A stretch of DNA of 35,799 nt, taken from contig JAYMTF010000467.1 in assembly GCA_036897485.1 (NCBI GenBank), positions 1 through 35,799 of the forward strand. Direction: 5' to 3'. Positions 8,901 through 18,827 of this stretch are shown in pieces (position 1 is the first letter of the stretch; each line of letters starts with the position of its first letter). The position numbers were made by a program, and so were the translations under genes. The stretch comes from Pelargonium nanum. Taxonomy: Eukaryota; Streptophyta; Magnoliopsida; Geraniales; Geraniaceae. The notes beneath the pieces are model-generated. The model worked only from the letters and a program-made list of their open reading frames with translations. It ran no database searches and had not been told where the DNA came from.

Positions 8901-11433
8901 CATGCCAAATCATAATATTGAAATGAATGCTTAACAAAAAATGGAATACAAGCATTAGGAACTGACCGTTATATTGTTGATCCCGGAAAGGGTACCTCTG
9001 GTTCACCCTTAAAGACTTTAGCTCTTTCAGTGTGAAATCAACTGCACTCAAATTGTACTCTTTTAATGATAATAGTTCCAAACTTGTGAGATGCCAAAAA
9101 GGCATAATTTCAAAAACCATGATAATGCTACTAGTTGCAATGCAGTACAAAAGTGCATGTTTTTATCGTTTATTGGATGCTAATGTAAATTATGAATCAT
9201 GAATAATTGTTCCCACATCAGATTAAGTAAAGCAAGCTACAAGCCGTCATTCTCATACCAGTAAAGAAGCCAGTGGTATTGACCCCTTGAACTTCATAGG
9301 TCCTTTTACGATCAGCAAACTCCTTATGTTTTGCTATATCAGTTATTTCATCAAGGGTCACATCATGGAAGCATATAAGAACACCATCTTTAGAGGATAA
9401 AATATCTGTTTCTATGAAGTCTGCACCCTCCTTAATAGCTCTCTGCAAAAATAGTCTGTCTTAGTGGTTTTTATATAAACACAGAGCAAAAGGCTTGCAG
9501 AAATGGGAAAGAAAAAAGTAAACTAAAATTCCGATATTTCATACTCTCTCTATCTCTCTTTCTCTCACACACACACACGCACACGCACACGCACACGCAC
9601 ACGCACACACACATAAGGGAAATCAAATGCACTATTGTTTTAAGTGCATGCCAATACAAACCATGTATGCGGCAGTAGTTTCTTCAGGAATCTCTCCGTT
9701 GGATCCTCGATGTGCAATATTATATGGACGTGAAGTCTGCAGTGGCTGTCTATTGCCATGGGCCATTTTGCTTGGGAGCGGATATAAAGGCCTTGCAGCA
9801 CACCCAGCAATGAGTAATAGAAAAGCAAATGGAACATAGCCTGCCATGTTTAACATATAATTTATCAACTACATTTGCATAAAAAAATGACAAGTTGAAA
9901 ATTAATTTAACTTAAATGCATTGGTAAAAAAAAATTGACTTCAAATGGTCTTCAAGTAACAAGATGGCAACAATAAATGCTGGAAACAGAACACTACTGT
10001 TGGCATGGAGTTAGGATACTACATGCATCCAAGTTGCCAAAAGCAGTTTCCTAAGCGTTTTTCAAAAGAATGGAACACACAGAGTACTATAGATTCATAT
10101 TGTGGTAGCCTAGATAGTATATATGCCTGCACGTATACCGATTGAACTAATAAAAATCATATATCATGAATGTTTGTAGGATAACTTGTTCACTGGAGAG
10201 TGGTATGCATTGAAGGATTTTTATTTTTATTTTTTTATACTGGTTTCTGAGGGCATTAGCTCTAGGCGTTCTGAGTATGGAACTAGAATACATGTCATGA
10301 CTCGAGTCAGCAATAATGTGATCTAACGAAATATCTTCTTTTGTTGTTCACTTTGCACTTTCTTGGTGACAAAACTGCACCAGTAAGAAGACATGCATGC
10401 TAGTAGAGCTGAGAAGTACCTCCCATAATTTCTAATCACTTAAGAGATAACATTCTTGAAATGGTTCAGGAACTGGATTTGCTTCTACATCTCAGGGTAT
10501 AAAACAAGGGTAATGATGGGACAAGGTCTAGATATAAACGAGGGAATAAGCTAAAAAAAGAAGTCAGCTGGAGCAATTGCAGCCTTTTATTTTAAGTGTA
10601 TTAAATGTCAATGCAATTCACGTAAATATGCATACAGATTATAAAAACCATCAAACTGCATCACATGCATACAGCAGCCCAACTGAGAATGCAAAGCGAA
10701 TACTTACAAAAAATATAAAATTCCAATAAGAAATTTAGACAGCATTCTGATTCCATTTAGAGTAAAAACTGAACTTTTCCAATATACCAAGATGCATTAG
10801 TGTTAAAGAGCTAAAGATGCACTGCCTTTTCCACCCAATCACCCATCTCGGATACAAAATAACATAAACAACCACACAACACAGTGGCTGAGCCAGGATG
10901 TTGAATAGGAGTAGGCAACCAAACATGAAACCCAAGATCTCAACGAGGAGGCACGTAACAGTTGAACTAAAATGTTCATTAAAAAGTCAAGAATTTACTT
11001 AATATTTAATGAAGTTCCGTGACATGGCATAGGCAAATGCCTACTACAGCCCACCCCAAGCTCCGCAACTGACACAACATGTCATGTAACTACTTACTAG
11101 ATAGATACAGAGTCTACAATTAATGTTGAATTGATTCAAATAACTTTAAGACAGAAAAATGACAAAAAAAAAAAAAAAAACAAAGATCATTTGCATAAAT
11201 AGCTGAATGTAACAGTAAGCTATCAAATACCCAGAAGTGCCCACAAACAGTAACATCCAGAAATCATTACCAACTACTCCAAAATCATCCAACAAGACAA
11301 ATACAAACAACAAAACAACTAAAACCCAGTACATGAAATTGTTTCTATATATGGAAATCATTCTAATTTTGGAAAAATATGAGAATCAGGCAAAAGGGTT
11401 TTTCAAGAACTGAAGCTTACATGGTGAAGCCAT
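5935..11433 (-). CDS. GDPD6: Secreted glycerophosphodiester phosphodiesterase (GDPD5/GDPD6 type)
   Basis: Eight coding exons on the - strand: 11433-11421, 9840-9662, 9442-9259, 9041-8967, 7986-7877, 7623-7405, 7196-7041 and 6180-5935. The sum is 1182 nt, 393 aa. The enzyme hydrolyses glycerophosphodiesters to glycerol-3-phosphate and an alcohol, and in plants the family helps recover phosphate from phospholipids. Residues 1-20 form a signal peptide (CYVPFAFLLLIAGCAA). The GDPD signature is intact: H48-R49 in AHRGSNGEIPEET, E75 and D77 in FIETD, and H90 in ICFHD. The C-terminal part contains HPYTYRNEN and GVDGLFTDF, both typical of this clade. Arabidopsis GDPD5/6 are of similar length (from memory). 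The 13-nt first exon is inferred from splice signals and frame. An alternative start in the extended exon 2 (ATG at 9868 or 9847) also gives a hydrophobic N-terminus. The symbol rests partly on gene order beside RPA1B. Confidence 0.92.
6281..6501 (+). mobile_element. hAT-type MITE, copy 1 (GDPD intron 7)
   Basis: The terminal inverted repeats are CAGTGGCCCAGAGCCAG at the left and CTGGCTCTGCCAATG at the right. The element is flanked by a perfect 8-bp duplication GCCATACA (6273-6280 and 6502-6509). TIRs starting CA(G/T) together with 8-bp TSDs are hallmarks of the hAT superfamily. It shares the internal block GCCTACTAC(G/A)GCCCACCCC with copy 2. It has no coding capacity, so it is non-autonomous. 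Confidence 0.8.
6835..6898. repeat. Fragment of an interspersed repeat (GDPD intron 7)
   Basis: A short tract ending GGGACCAAATCGGGTCTTTTACC resembles the tract at 18590-18705, which ends GAGTCTTTTACC after a similar 'facing' stretch and an A-run. Both look like ends of an old dispersed element. The family cannot be assigned. Confidence 0.35.
9544..9613. repeat. Microsatellite: (TC)n followed by (AC)n with GCACAC units
   Basis: A compound simple repeat in GDPD intron 2. A CT-rich run (9544-9566) is followed by about 48 bp of AC dinucleotides, interrupted by four or more GCACAC units. It does not overlap a coding exon and ends about 50 bp before exon 2. It is likely length-polymorphic. Confidence 0.9.
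10882..11071 (+). mobile_element. hAT-type MITE, copy 2 (GDPD intron 1)
   Basis: It starts CAGTGGCTGAGCCAGG and ends AGCTCCGCAACTG, which reads CAGTTGCGGAGCT on the other strand. A perfect 8-bp TSD ACACAACA lies at 10874-10881 and 11072-11079. It is 190 bp long. Its reverse complement aligns along its length with copy 3 at 29737-29904, including TTAATGAACATT and ATGTTTGGTT. It is non-autonomous. Confidence 0.85.
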
Positions 11434-11760
11434 GGTGAGCTACGAACTCTGAGGCCACTTTTGCTGCTCCAGCTACAGCTTCAGCTTCTTTGCTGTGACT
11501 TTTGATGGTGTATGGTAATATGGTGGATTGGTTTCTTGGAATACTGAGAATATGCTACTGCCAGATGCGTATTGGCACGATGAGAAAGCGAGGCTGACCG
11601 TTAGATCCAAAGAGGAAGCGACACGTGGATGGCAGAGATTAGGCTGGTACTGTTGGTTGACTTTTGATTGCTTGATGATACTTCCATTCCATTGGAAGTG
11701 ACCGTATATCAAAGATAATGCTACTTGTCCACGTTCCTTTTTAAATTTTAGCTAGCTTAA
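11434..11760 (-). promoter_or_regulatory. Upstream region of GDPD
   Basis: About 300 bp directly 5' of the proposed GDPD start codon, read on the - strand. The leader just before the ATG reads GTAGCTCACC. I could not assign a TATA box or specific phosphate-response sites with confidence. No gene is visible here. Confidence 0.35.
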
Positions 11761-12655
11761 CGGAGGACCGTCTCAATCATTTTGAAAGTCTGCGCTAAAA
11801 TAAAAATAATTAGGCTCTTAATTAAGGTATGTTGAACTAAAACGATTTAAGCGTTTTGAATATTTTTTTAGACGGGTTCGAGTTTTTTTGCCGACAGTAT
11901 GGAATAAGATTATGAGTTATAGCATAGAGGTACTTATGTTGTGCTCAAATGATAGAAAATAAAAATTAGGCTCATTGATATTTGTTTCTTTTTATAACAA
12001 ATTAGACTTTATTAGGCCCTTTAAAATAAAAATTAGCATTTTCTTTCATCAATTGAGCTACCCACTTTACACCTGTAAGAGAATTCAAAACGCTTAAACC
12101 GCTTCGCCCAACCCTTTTAAAAATTAGCATTTTAAAAAATATATAAATATTAATAACAAATCATAAATATTAATAACACTCGCATGACAAATATAAATAT
12201 ATAATCTTCTTTAATATTTAATTTAATAATCTTTTCAAATCATTATTAAATAGCAATAAACACAAACGTACGTAACAACTTTTAAATAAAAACGTAGACA
12301 GCAATTTTTGTTTTATATACATACCAATAAACACAAACTTGTATAACAAGTTTTTGTTTTATATACCGTTAATACTACCATTTTTTTTCTAATACTAATA
12401 GTAGTATACAATTTATACACTTGCATATATAAAATGACAAAAAAAATTACCACATTTTCATTACTAATAGGAATTTAGAATTGGATTAGTTTATTTTTTT
12501 TAGTTTCTTATTTGCCAGACATATTAATTTTTTTTTTCTACTTCTTTCATCAATCAAATCCTATACACGACTATAAAACAGGGCCCTCCACAAATTAGGG
12601 GCCTGTACAATTGAACCCATTGCACACCCTCATCTAGAGCCCTGCGCACATGCGT
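11761..12655. repeat. A/T-rich degenerate transposon-like region
   Basis: This very A/T-rich block has GC-richer ends: GGAGGACCGTCTCAA at the left, and GGGCCCTCCACAAATTAGGGGCC with AGAGCCCTGCGCAC at the right. A short inverted pair, AACGATTTAAGCGTTTTGAA (about 11839) and ATTCAAAACGCTTAAACCGC (about 12083), lies inside it. The GGCCCTGTGC...GCACA style of terminus is common in dispersed plant repeats. I cannot name the family and see no TSD or reading frame. Confidence 0.4.
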
Positions 12656-13934
12656 GCCTGTGGACTTGTTTTGTGAACCGTGGTTGCCGATTGGTTCAGT
12701 CATTTTCTTTTAATTTTCAAATCAAATCATTGTTGGCCGTTTACTGAAAATTAAGACTGTCATAGAAAAAATATCAAGGTTAGACCAAATCGCATCACAC
12801 ATTTTTTGGCGGTTTGACAGTTTGAGCTATAAGTTTAACGAACATTATTTCATAAAAAATCGAATATGATATTATCATATTAAAATTGAAAATAAATAAA
12901 TATTTATTTTTTAATTCTTTGAACGTGAGAGTTGCGTTTGAAATTTGGAGGTCTGAAAATTGAAAATTTGGTTGTTTCTGTGTTGATGTTGTCACTTCAT
13001 TGTTTTTTTCTACTTTTTATTAGATTTTAATTTTAAAGTTTCAACTTTGTGACTGTGCGGCTTTATGAGTGTGGATAGATTTAAATTGCACCCATATTCT
13101 ACCTCGTGACTCCATCTTAAGATAACAACCTTGTGTTAGCGGTTCATCAAAATTGATCCAAACTCTAACTCTTAAGAAACTCTATCTACCATTCCTGTCT
13201 GAGTTCCTTTTAACCTCCAGAACCGGTCCCATGAACTGGAGTATGCATTCTGCCAGATCCGAGTGAGAACGCAAATGAGACACCATGTATTTGAATTCAA
13301 ACCGGAGAGATGGAATATCTGATGTTCTGGGGAGTTGCATGAAGATTGAGTGTCCCGACCACTAGTAGGGTCTTGGCAGCATTCCAAGGACCACCTTCAG
13401 AACAAGATTTGCATCACGGGAGTTGGAGAATACTATTAAGGAGTAATTACACATAAACTTTATGTACTTGTCACCAAACTACATATATCCCTTAAACTTT
13501 TATGTTTGACACATAACCCCTATAAACTTGTCAAACACTGTTTAGTAATACATTATTTGAGTGTACCTAATACATTGAGAATGATTGTAACTAGTCCCCA
13601 ACATTTCAAAAAGAAAAAAAAAAAATCCCTCTCTTAAGGCCATCACCCAAGCTTACCAACTTGGCTTGTTTAGTGAACTCCTTAACTAACTAAAGTTGGC
13701 AACCACATTACCACTTTGGATTAAACAAATGCAATATCAAGTATGCAAAATCAATTGTGAGCCCTATGACTATGAACACCCCTACTTCTAAAATGTAGCA
13801 AAGGTAAAATTTTGGTCCATCTTGTTATAGAAAATGGTTAGTTTTAGACTCAACATTTTCTAATTTGAATTTATGATTATGTTATTTTTGGAGAGAGGAG
13901 CAAGAAATGCCTAAATACATGCAATGCCCATAGA
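12656..13934. other. Intergenic spacer without a recognisable gene
   Basis: The spacer lies between the repeat region and the leader of the next gene. A - strand open frame of 71 codons (13387-13172) has no start context or motif that I recognise. The stretch 13440-13570 (ACATAAACTTTATG... CTATAAACTTGTCAAACA) looks like decayed MITE sequence. The rest is featureless A/T-rich DNA. Confidence 0.4.
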
Positions 13935-14351
13935 TTGGTGAGTTTAGAGCTCCTAGCTATCTTCTTTGAATCTCTTTCTCTCTCATTGTTGATCCTGCAA
14001 AATATTTTGCTTCCTTTGATTTTCTGGGTTTCTTGGTTCCTCTCCCTAGATCATCGCAACTCAAAAGAGGGACCCTGTTGCACTACTCTCTTCAACACCC
14101 ACTTGCTTTTCATCAACGTAAGCTTTTTTCTTTTTTTCAATTTCTCATGCTTTCATTTTCAAATTTCCAACAAACATGCCTTTACAAATGTTGTTAGATT
14201 TTAGGCAATGACCCAAAATTTTCAATTTAGGAACTTGATAATCCAATTGAATTGAACCTAGGGTTTTGATTTGAAACAACATTAGATGCATCAGATTTTG
14301 ATTTGTGTGTTTTTTTTTATCTTTTCTTGTGAATGATTAGGTTGTACCATT

Positions 14352-14568
14352 ATTTTTTCGGTTTATAACATAGGGTTCCTGAGCGGGCCCGCACATTTGC
14401 GGTTGGCACCTTTGAGCCGTTTTACTACACCCAGACCAATCCCCATTCGAAGTTTGTTCACAGTTAAAGCCTTCATCTTTTCCCATGGATGCGTTGAGCG
14501 GGGATCAAACGCAAACGCTATTCCCACTCACACAGCCTGTGTTGCCAACTGCGCCACTACCCTTGAGT
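14352..14568 (-). mobile_element. tRNA-type SINE (antisense) in a leader intron
   Basis: Read on the - strand, the head has an A-box-like TGGCGCAGTTGGCAACA and a B-box-like GTTTGATCCCC, as in tRNA-derived SINEs. The flanks carry a near-perfect 16-bp duplication: ATTAGGTTGTACCATT at 14336-14351 and ATTAGGTTGTAGCATT at 14569-14584. The tail side (left) is T-rich on the + strand. The element is about 217 bp, typical for plant SINEs. Confidence 0.75.
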
Positions 14569-14689
14569 ATTAGGTTGTAGCATTTTATTGCATTGGGATA
14601 TGTTATTTGTTGAAACATGTATACATATAAATTGTCAAATTCGTTGGTTTTGTAGTTTGTTTTTACTTCCGTGGCAAAGGTTGCAGTAT

Positions 14690-14960
14690 GTCTTACCGTG
14701 TTGGAGGTTTAGTACACGAAATTTGTTTAGAGGTAGACTATGATGCTCTTCAAGTCATAGAAGCCATGAAGACCGAGGGGAGGATAAAACCAGTGCCTTC
14801 GGTTTCAGTTTGATAGTGGGTGATCTTTTGAATTTTGTTGAGCAGGTTGCTAGAATAAATTTTTGTTTTGTTAGTAGATTTGCGAATCAGGTGATTTATG
14901 CTTCACATAGGTCGTCACGTTCTGTGATAGGCTTAGAGTGGTGGCTAGACTAATAAGCTC
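14690..14960 (+). pseudogene. Decayed LINE-type RNase H remnant
   Basis: Two fragments in different frames resemble the C-terminal RNase H domain of plant LINEs. The first reads LEVDYDALQVIEAMKTE. The second reads SRFANQVIYASHRSSRSV, which parallels the RSANQVAHVLAKS motif of the fragment at 26213-26769. Stops and frame breaks show that it is dead. The sequence after the stop (ACTAATAAG...AATGGAGTTT) resembles a LINE 3' end. It lies in the leader intron of the following gene. Confidence 0.5.
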
Positions 14961-15080
14961 TAATGGAGTTTCGAATTTGTAATGGTTGATTTATAATTAT
15001 TATGTTACGAGCCAATTTGTTGGTTGATAAGTTGTTCTTTAATTTGTTGATAACATCTTTGGAGTCATTGTGTTGCAGTT

Positions 15081-16870
15081 ATGGAATCTGGACATGGGAG
15101 TGGAGCTGATACTTACTCGAAGGCACATCCGACCACCAGTACTTCCGGCGAAGCAGAGAGGACATTAGTCTCTTCACAATCTTTCACCTCCACTTCTTCG
15201 TCTGATAATTTCGATGATACCTTCGAACTAAACGATTATGACATTGGTACTAGCACCGCAGAGCCTTCCATCCCAACAAAACCGGAGACAAATGCTGGTA
15301 ATGGGTCGAGGTTGAGCGATGGTGCGTCAACAACACAGTCTCCTCCGACACAAGTGATGGAGCGACCCGGAGAATCTCCCCCCGCCCCTTCAGCATATCA
15401 GATTCCATCCTCTGTATTTAACACAAGTAAATCTAGCCACACGGAATGGAGTACAGCTTCTAACGAGTCGCTGTTCAGCATTCACATGGGGGCTATGAGT
15501 TTTAACAAAGATGCATTGTTAATGATGGGTAATGGAGAGCAGGGTTTGCCCCCTGATTATAACATGTCCAGTCCATTGGTTGACCACTCTAGCAACCAGC
15601 CCCCGCCGTCCCCTTTAAGTACCAAACCTCACGATCCTACGAGAAGGAGTGGCAATTTGGGTGGCGGGGGCGTAGGTGCAACTGAAGCTGTATCTGCCCA
15701 AACCATGAAGGAGGTTATTAGGGAAAATGAAGAAAATAGACGTAAACAACAATCGCAGGCGCCTACTACGCCCTCGAATAATACCCTTCAACATTCTGGT
15801 GTGAGCTCAGTCAGTGTCCAATCTTTTGCATTTGATCCAATGTAAGTTTTGCTTTTCTGTAGCTCTCAGCTAATTAGATTTATCGTAGAACACACACACA
15901 CAAAGCACGAGAAAAATTGAAAAACTGGATTATTGACCAATGTTTTGGGGGGAAAGAATAAGTACACAAACTTCCAACAATTTACGAGGAAATGTATAGA
16001 TGAACATTGAAGAATGTGATTGAATACCAACTTATATGCATAGATGTGTGAATGTGTATACACTTCACTAATCTTCGAGACTTCTACAAAGTTACAAGGA
16101 ACAATGGAAATAATGTAAAACGACTAGAAAATGTGTAGAGGAACATTGAAGAATGTGACTGAATCTCAGTTTCGGCACATACATACATCTAAAAATAGTT
16201 GGTTCGGAGTATTAGTCTTATATACATAGATATTTGAATTCGTATACACTTCTCTAATATGCACATAACATAACTTCTTCAATTTTAATTGTAATCAAAT
16301 AACTTGTACTTGAAAGGAAGATTTTGATCACACATAGATCCATGCTAGTTTCCTATGACATAGATCATACAGAAAATACCTTATACTTAGCTCTGTAGTT
16401 TTAAAACTAGTCTTGTGCGTAAAAAAATTATCTACTAAACATCTAGTAAGTCATAATATATACACCATATATTATAAATAAGAAGCAAAAATGACAGAAT
16501 TTATTTTCAGCTGATAAAACTAAATTCTAAGTATGGTTACATATTGTACTAATTATGTGTTATGAGGCTAAAATTTTGTTTGTATGGATGAAGATCGACA
16601 AAGGAGAAGGAGAAACGCCAAAATGGTGGAGCAGGAAAGGATGCGTCGCAATCACCGTCAGGTACAAACTCAAAATCGCAGCCTCAGTCAGATACAAACT
16701 CGAAATCGCAGCCTCAGGCAGCAAAAAAACCAAAATCGCAGCCTCAGTCAGGTAATAAGGCGTCAGCTAAGGCATCAGCTAAGGCAGAGGCACCACCGAA
16801 GCAACAGAACCCGAAATCAACTCAGAAAAAATGGTTTCCTTGTTTCTCTTGTTGCTGGTTCTGTCCGTGA
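15081..16870 (+). CDS. Disordered plant protein with a Cys-rich C-terminal tail, unknown function
   Basis: Two coding exons, 15081-15841 and 16594-16870, sum to 1038 nt, 345 aa. The donor is CCAAT|GTAAGT and the acceptor GGATGAAG|ATCGAC; they join phase 2 to phase 1 and open a long second frame. The protein is Ser/Thr/Pro/Asn-rich and probably disordered. One more ordered block, TEWSTASNESLFSIHMGAM, lies at residues 121-139. A charged helix-like stretch (residues 209-224, MKEVIRENEENRRKQQ) and SFAFDPI (248-254) follow. A Lys/Gln/Ser/Ala-rich basic segment leads to WFPCFSCCWFCP at the very end (334-345). The four cysteines after a basic region suggest S-acylation and membrane attachment; this is inference. 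I recall similar unnamed plant proteins ending in WFPCFSCC, but no established function. The ATG follows a leader-intron acceptor directly. Confidence 0.75.
16663..16751 (+). repeat. In-frame tandem repeat coding KSQPQ units
   Basis: Three copies of a repeat of about 30 bp with core AAATCGCAGCCTCAG lie inside exon 2 of the Cys-tail protein. They code for KSQPQ, followed by S or A and a variable spacer. The frame is kept, so copy number can change without breaking the protein. A shorter repeat, GC(G/A)TCAGCTAAG (SAKASAK), follows at about 16759-16782. Confidence 0.8.
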
Positions 16871-18827
16871 GAGGGTAAGAAAGATCGCACAAACATTACT
16901 TTGCCTTAATTCTGCTACATATACTGTTCATACAAAATTGTGTTGTTACGCTAGGCTAGTCAGGTAGCATAATCCACACTAGTTTTTGTTCAAATGATGA
17001 GAAATGTTGGTTGTACGTAGTAGCTTTCAGTTTCTCGATCTTGTTTAACATGGCCTTCGTTTTTGGCGCTGTCAGTGAGAGAGAGTATGTTCTGAGGTGA
17101 GTTTTAGTGGACTGTTGAGAGACAAAAGTAACAGCGGTACGTCAATGGAAGCAATTGCCATGAATTCTCCATACAATTACGCATTTTTTTTCTGTCTGAT
17201 TGATATTTACTGTTAATTTCCATTTTTGTTGCATACTTATTTCCCATTACAGTTACTGTGTAGCATGCATGTTGTAGCATTCCTTATGTTTTAACTTCAA
17301 TCTCTTTTTAGATGAAACTGGTCTGGCACATATAAGCTCATGAATGTGTTTTTTTTCAAGGTAAAATCGGTATTATTTATGTAAGAAGTTTGTACCCGCG
17401 AATGATTAAATTGTGACGTCCAGTTCAACTGAATCTGTTTGATAGTTTGGGGTACTATGTATATTACACCCTCAATTTTAAAATAAGTATCATGTTTCTC
17501 TTGTGATTTTGTCGCAAAATGAGTGTATATGTTTTTTTAGTAAGTTAGTTATGCATGAATTGTCGATAGTATCCTTATAACAAGTTAAGTTAATACTCTT
17601 TAACACATGACCATACGGATACAAGAAAAAATATATCAGATTAACTAACTTCTCCTTCATTTTTCTTAATATAGAAACAATGACACTTATTTTAAAACGG
17701 ATGAAGTATTATTTACGTAAGTAATTTGGACATCCTAATGATTTGTTTGACAACATGATGTACTTTGTATATTATTATTTTAATCTCACAATTTACTATT
17801 CATGGGTACAAAGATACAAACTCTTATAGTTTCTCGTGAGAAAGCATATGCCCTAATTATGTCTATTAATGGTTAGAAAAGAGGCAATAAACTCACATTA
17901 ATGGGTACATTTGATATATAGGGTTGAGTTCGGTAATAATCGTTCATAATCCATCTTGTTTGTCTGTTAGATAAATCTCATCTAGAAAAATAGTGTTGCA
18001 TGCTCGGACTACCATTCGGGTTTGACTATGTTTTTTGTATCTTTAAATTAGTTTTATGTTTAGTTCGCTTTGTGTTGTTTGAAAGTACATTTTGACTTAT
18101 TTTCGTGTTATTTTATACTAAAATTGTTGTTTATGATGTGTTAGAATAACTTGAAGTGATTATGTGAAGGTTTGATGTTCATTAATGGCTGAAATGTTTA
18201 ATGTTATTAAGTTAGGTTGACTTGATATGAGATCTAGTTGACCTGTGTTATTTACCTTTTTGCAAGAAATAAAAAAAATGAGTGTTTTATATTATTATTT
18301 GTTTTGATCATAGATGGAGAAAGACGATAATAATCCTTCTTATTATCCCGATATAAAAAATATCTACTCTACACTCAGTTGCCAAATTATTGGAGCCTTC
18401 CTCCCACAAATATTGGAGGCCAATGTCAGTTTTCCCCATCAAATTTAAAACCCTATTAAATAATCCTTTTGTTTTGCTAACATATCAGTCCGACTATAAT
18501 AAACGACTTACACGGCCAACACTGTTAGCAAAATGATTATTTTTATCACTTAACGAAAAAATTAACAATGATCGTTTTGGGTCCAAATTTAAGAGTTCAA
18601 AAACTATTTTTAGTTAAACAAATAAAAAAGGTTTACGAACCAATTAAATTCATATACAAAAATTCAAAAAAAAAAAAAAAACAATTTTGAGTCTTTTACC
18701 TTTTAAAATCATATATATACTTGCATGCATGCTGTGATAATGAATACACATCCATCAATCTCCCTAAAGTAGACAACTTATCATTCTCTACAAACTGCAA
18801 AACTTTCATATAAATGTGTTTTGTTTT
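16871..18827. other. Spacer between the converging Cys-tail and POLAR-like genes
   Basis: It contains the 3' regions of two converging genes and a MITE (17469-17708). The rest is A/T-rich. A 44-codon open frame (18314-18448) after TTGATCATAG has no recognisable motif. At 18540-18710 a decayed repeat with an A-run of about 17 resembles 6835-6898. No other gene is seen. Confidence 0.5.
17469..17708. mobile_element. Degenerate Stowaway-like MITE
   Basis: The left end CTCAATTTTAAAATAAGTATCATG faces the right end GACACTTATTTTAAAACGGATGAAG, which are related inverted repeats. They match the ends of the better preserved elements at 21559-21806 and 23921-24179. The CCGTCCC core has decayed to ATTTTAA. 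Interior blocks (TAAGTTAGTTATGCATGAATT, ACTTCTCCTT) are shared with those copies. Confidence 0.7.

Larger units (their letters stand above)
13935..15080 (+). other. Probable 5' leader exon and leader intron of the Cys-tail protein gene
   Basis: A C/T-rich leader (about 13960-14118) ends at a good donor, CAAC|GTAAGC, at 14119. A matching acceptor, TGTGTTGCAG|TT, lies two bases upstream of the ATG at 15081. This suggests one leader intron of about 960 bp. The intron contains a SINE and a LINE-type RNase H remnant. The transcription start is not visible. Confidence 0.5.

Noticed and set aside
9471..9659. Poly-(Cys-Val) open frame on the - strand
   Set aside because: It is a translation of the (GT)n microsatellite.
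11146..11361. 71-codon hydrophobic - strand frame as a membrane peptide
   Set aside because: It is driven by a poly-T/poly-A run inside GDPD intron 1 and has no independent support.
13172..13387. 71-codon - strand open frame as a gene
   Set aside because: No recognisable motif, no supporting splice neighbours and no codon pattern that stands out. It may be a decayed repeat.
16584..16967. 127-codon Arg/Gln-rich frame over exon 2 of the Cys-tail gene
   Set aside because: It is a shadow frame of the KSQPQ-coding repeat. The chosen frame joins exon 1 in phase and ends in a Cys cluster instead.
18314..18448. 44-codon open frame after an acceptor-like TTGATCATAG
   Set aside because: No matching donor exon or homology was found, and it lies between two converging genes. 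Chance cannot be excluded.
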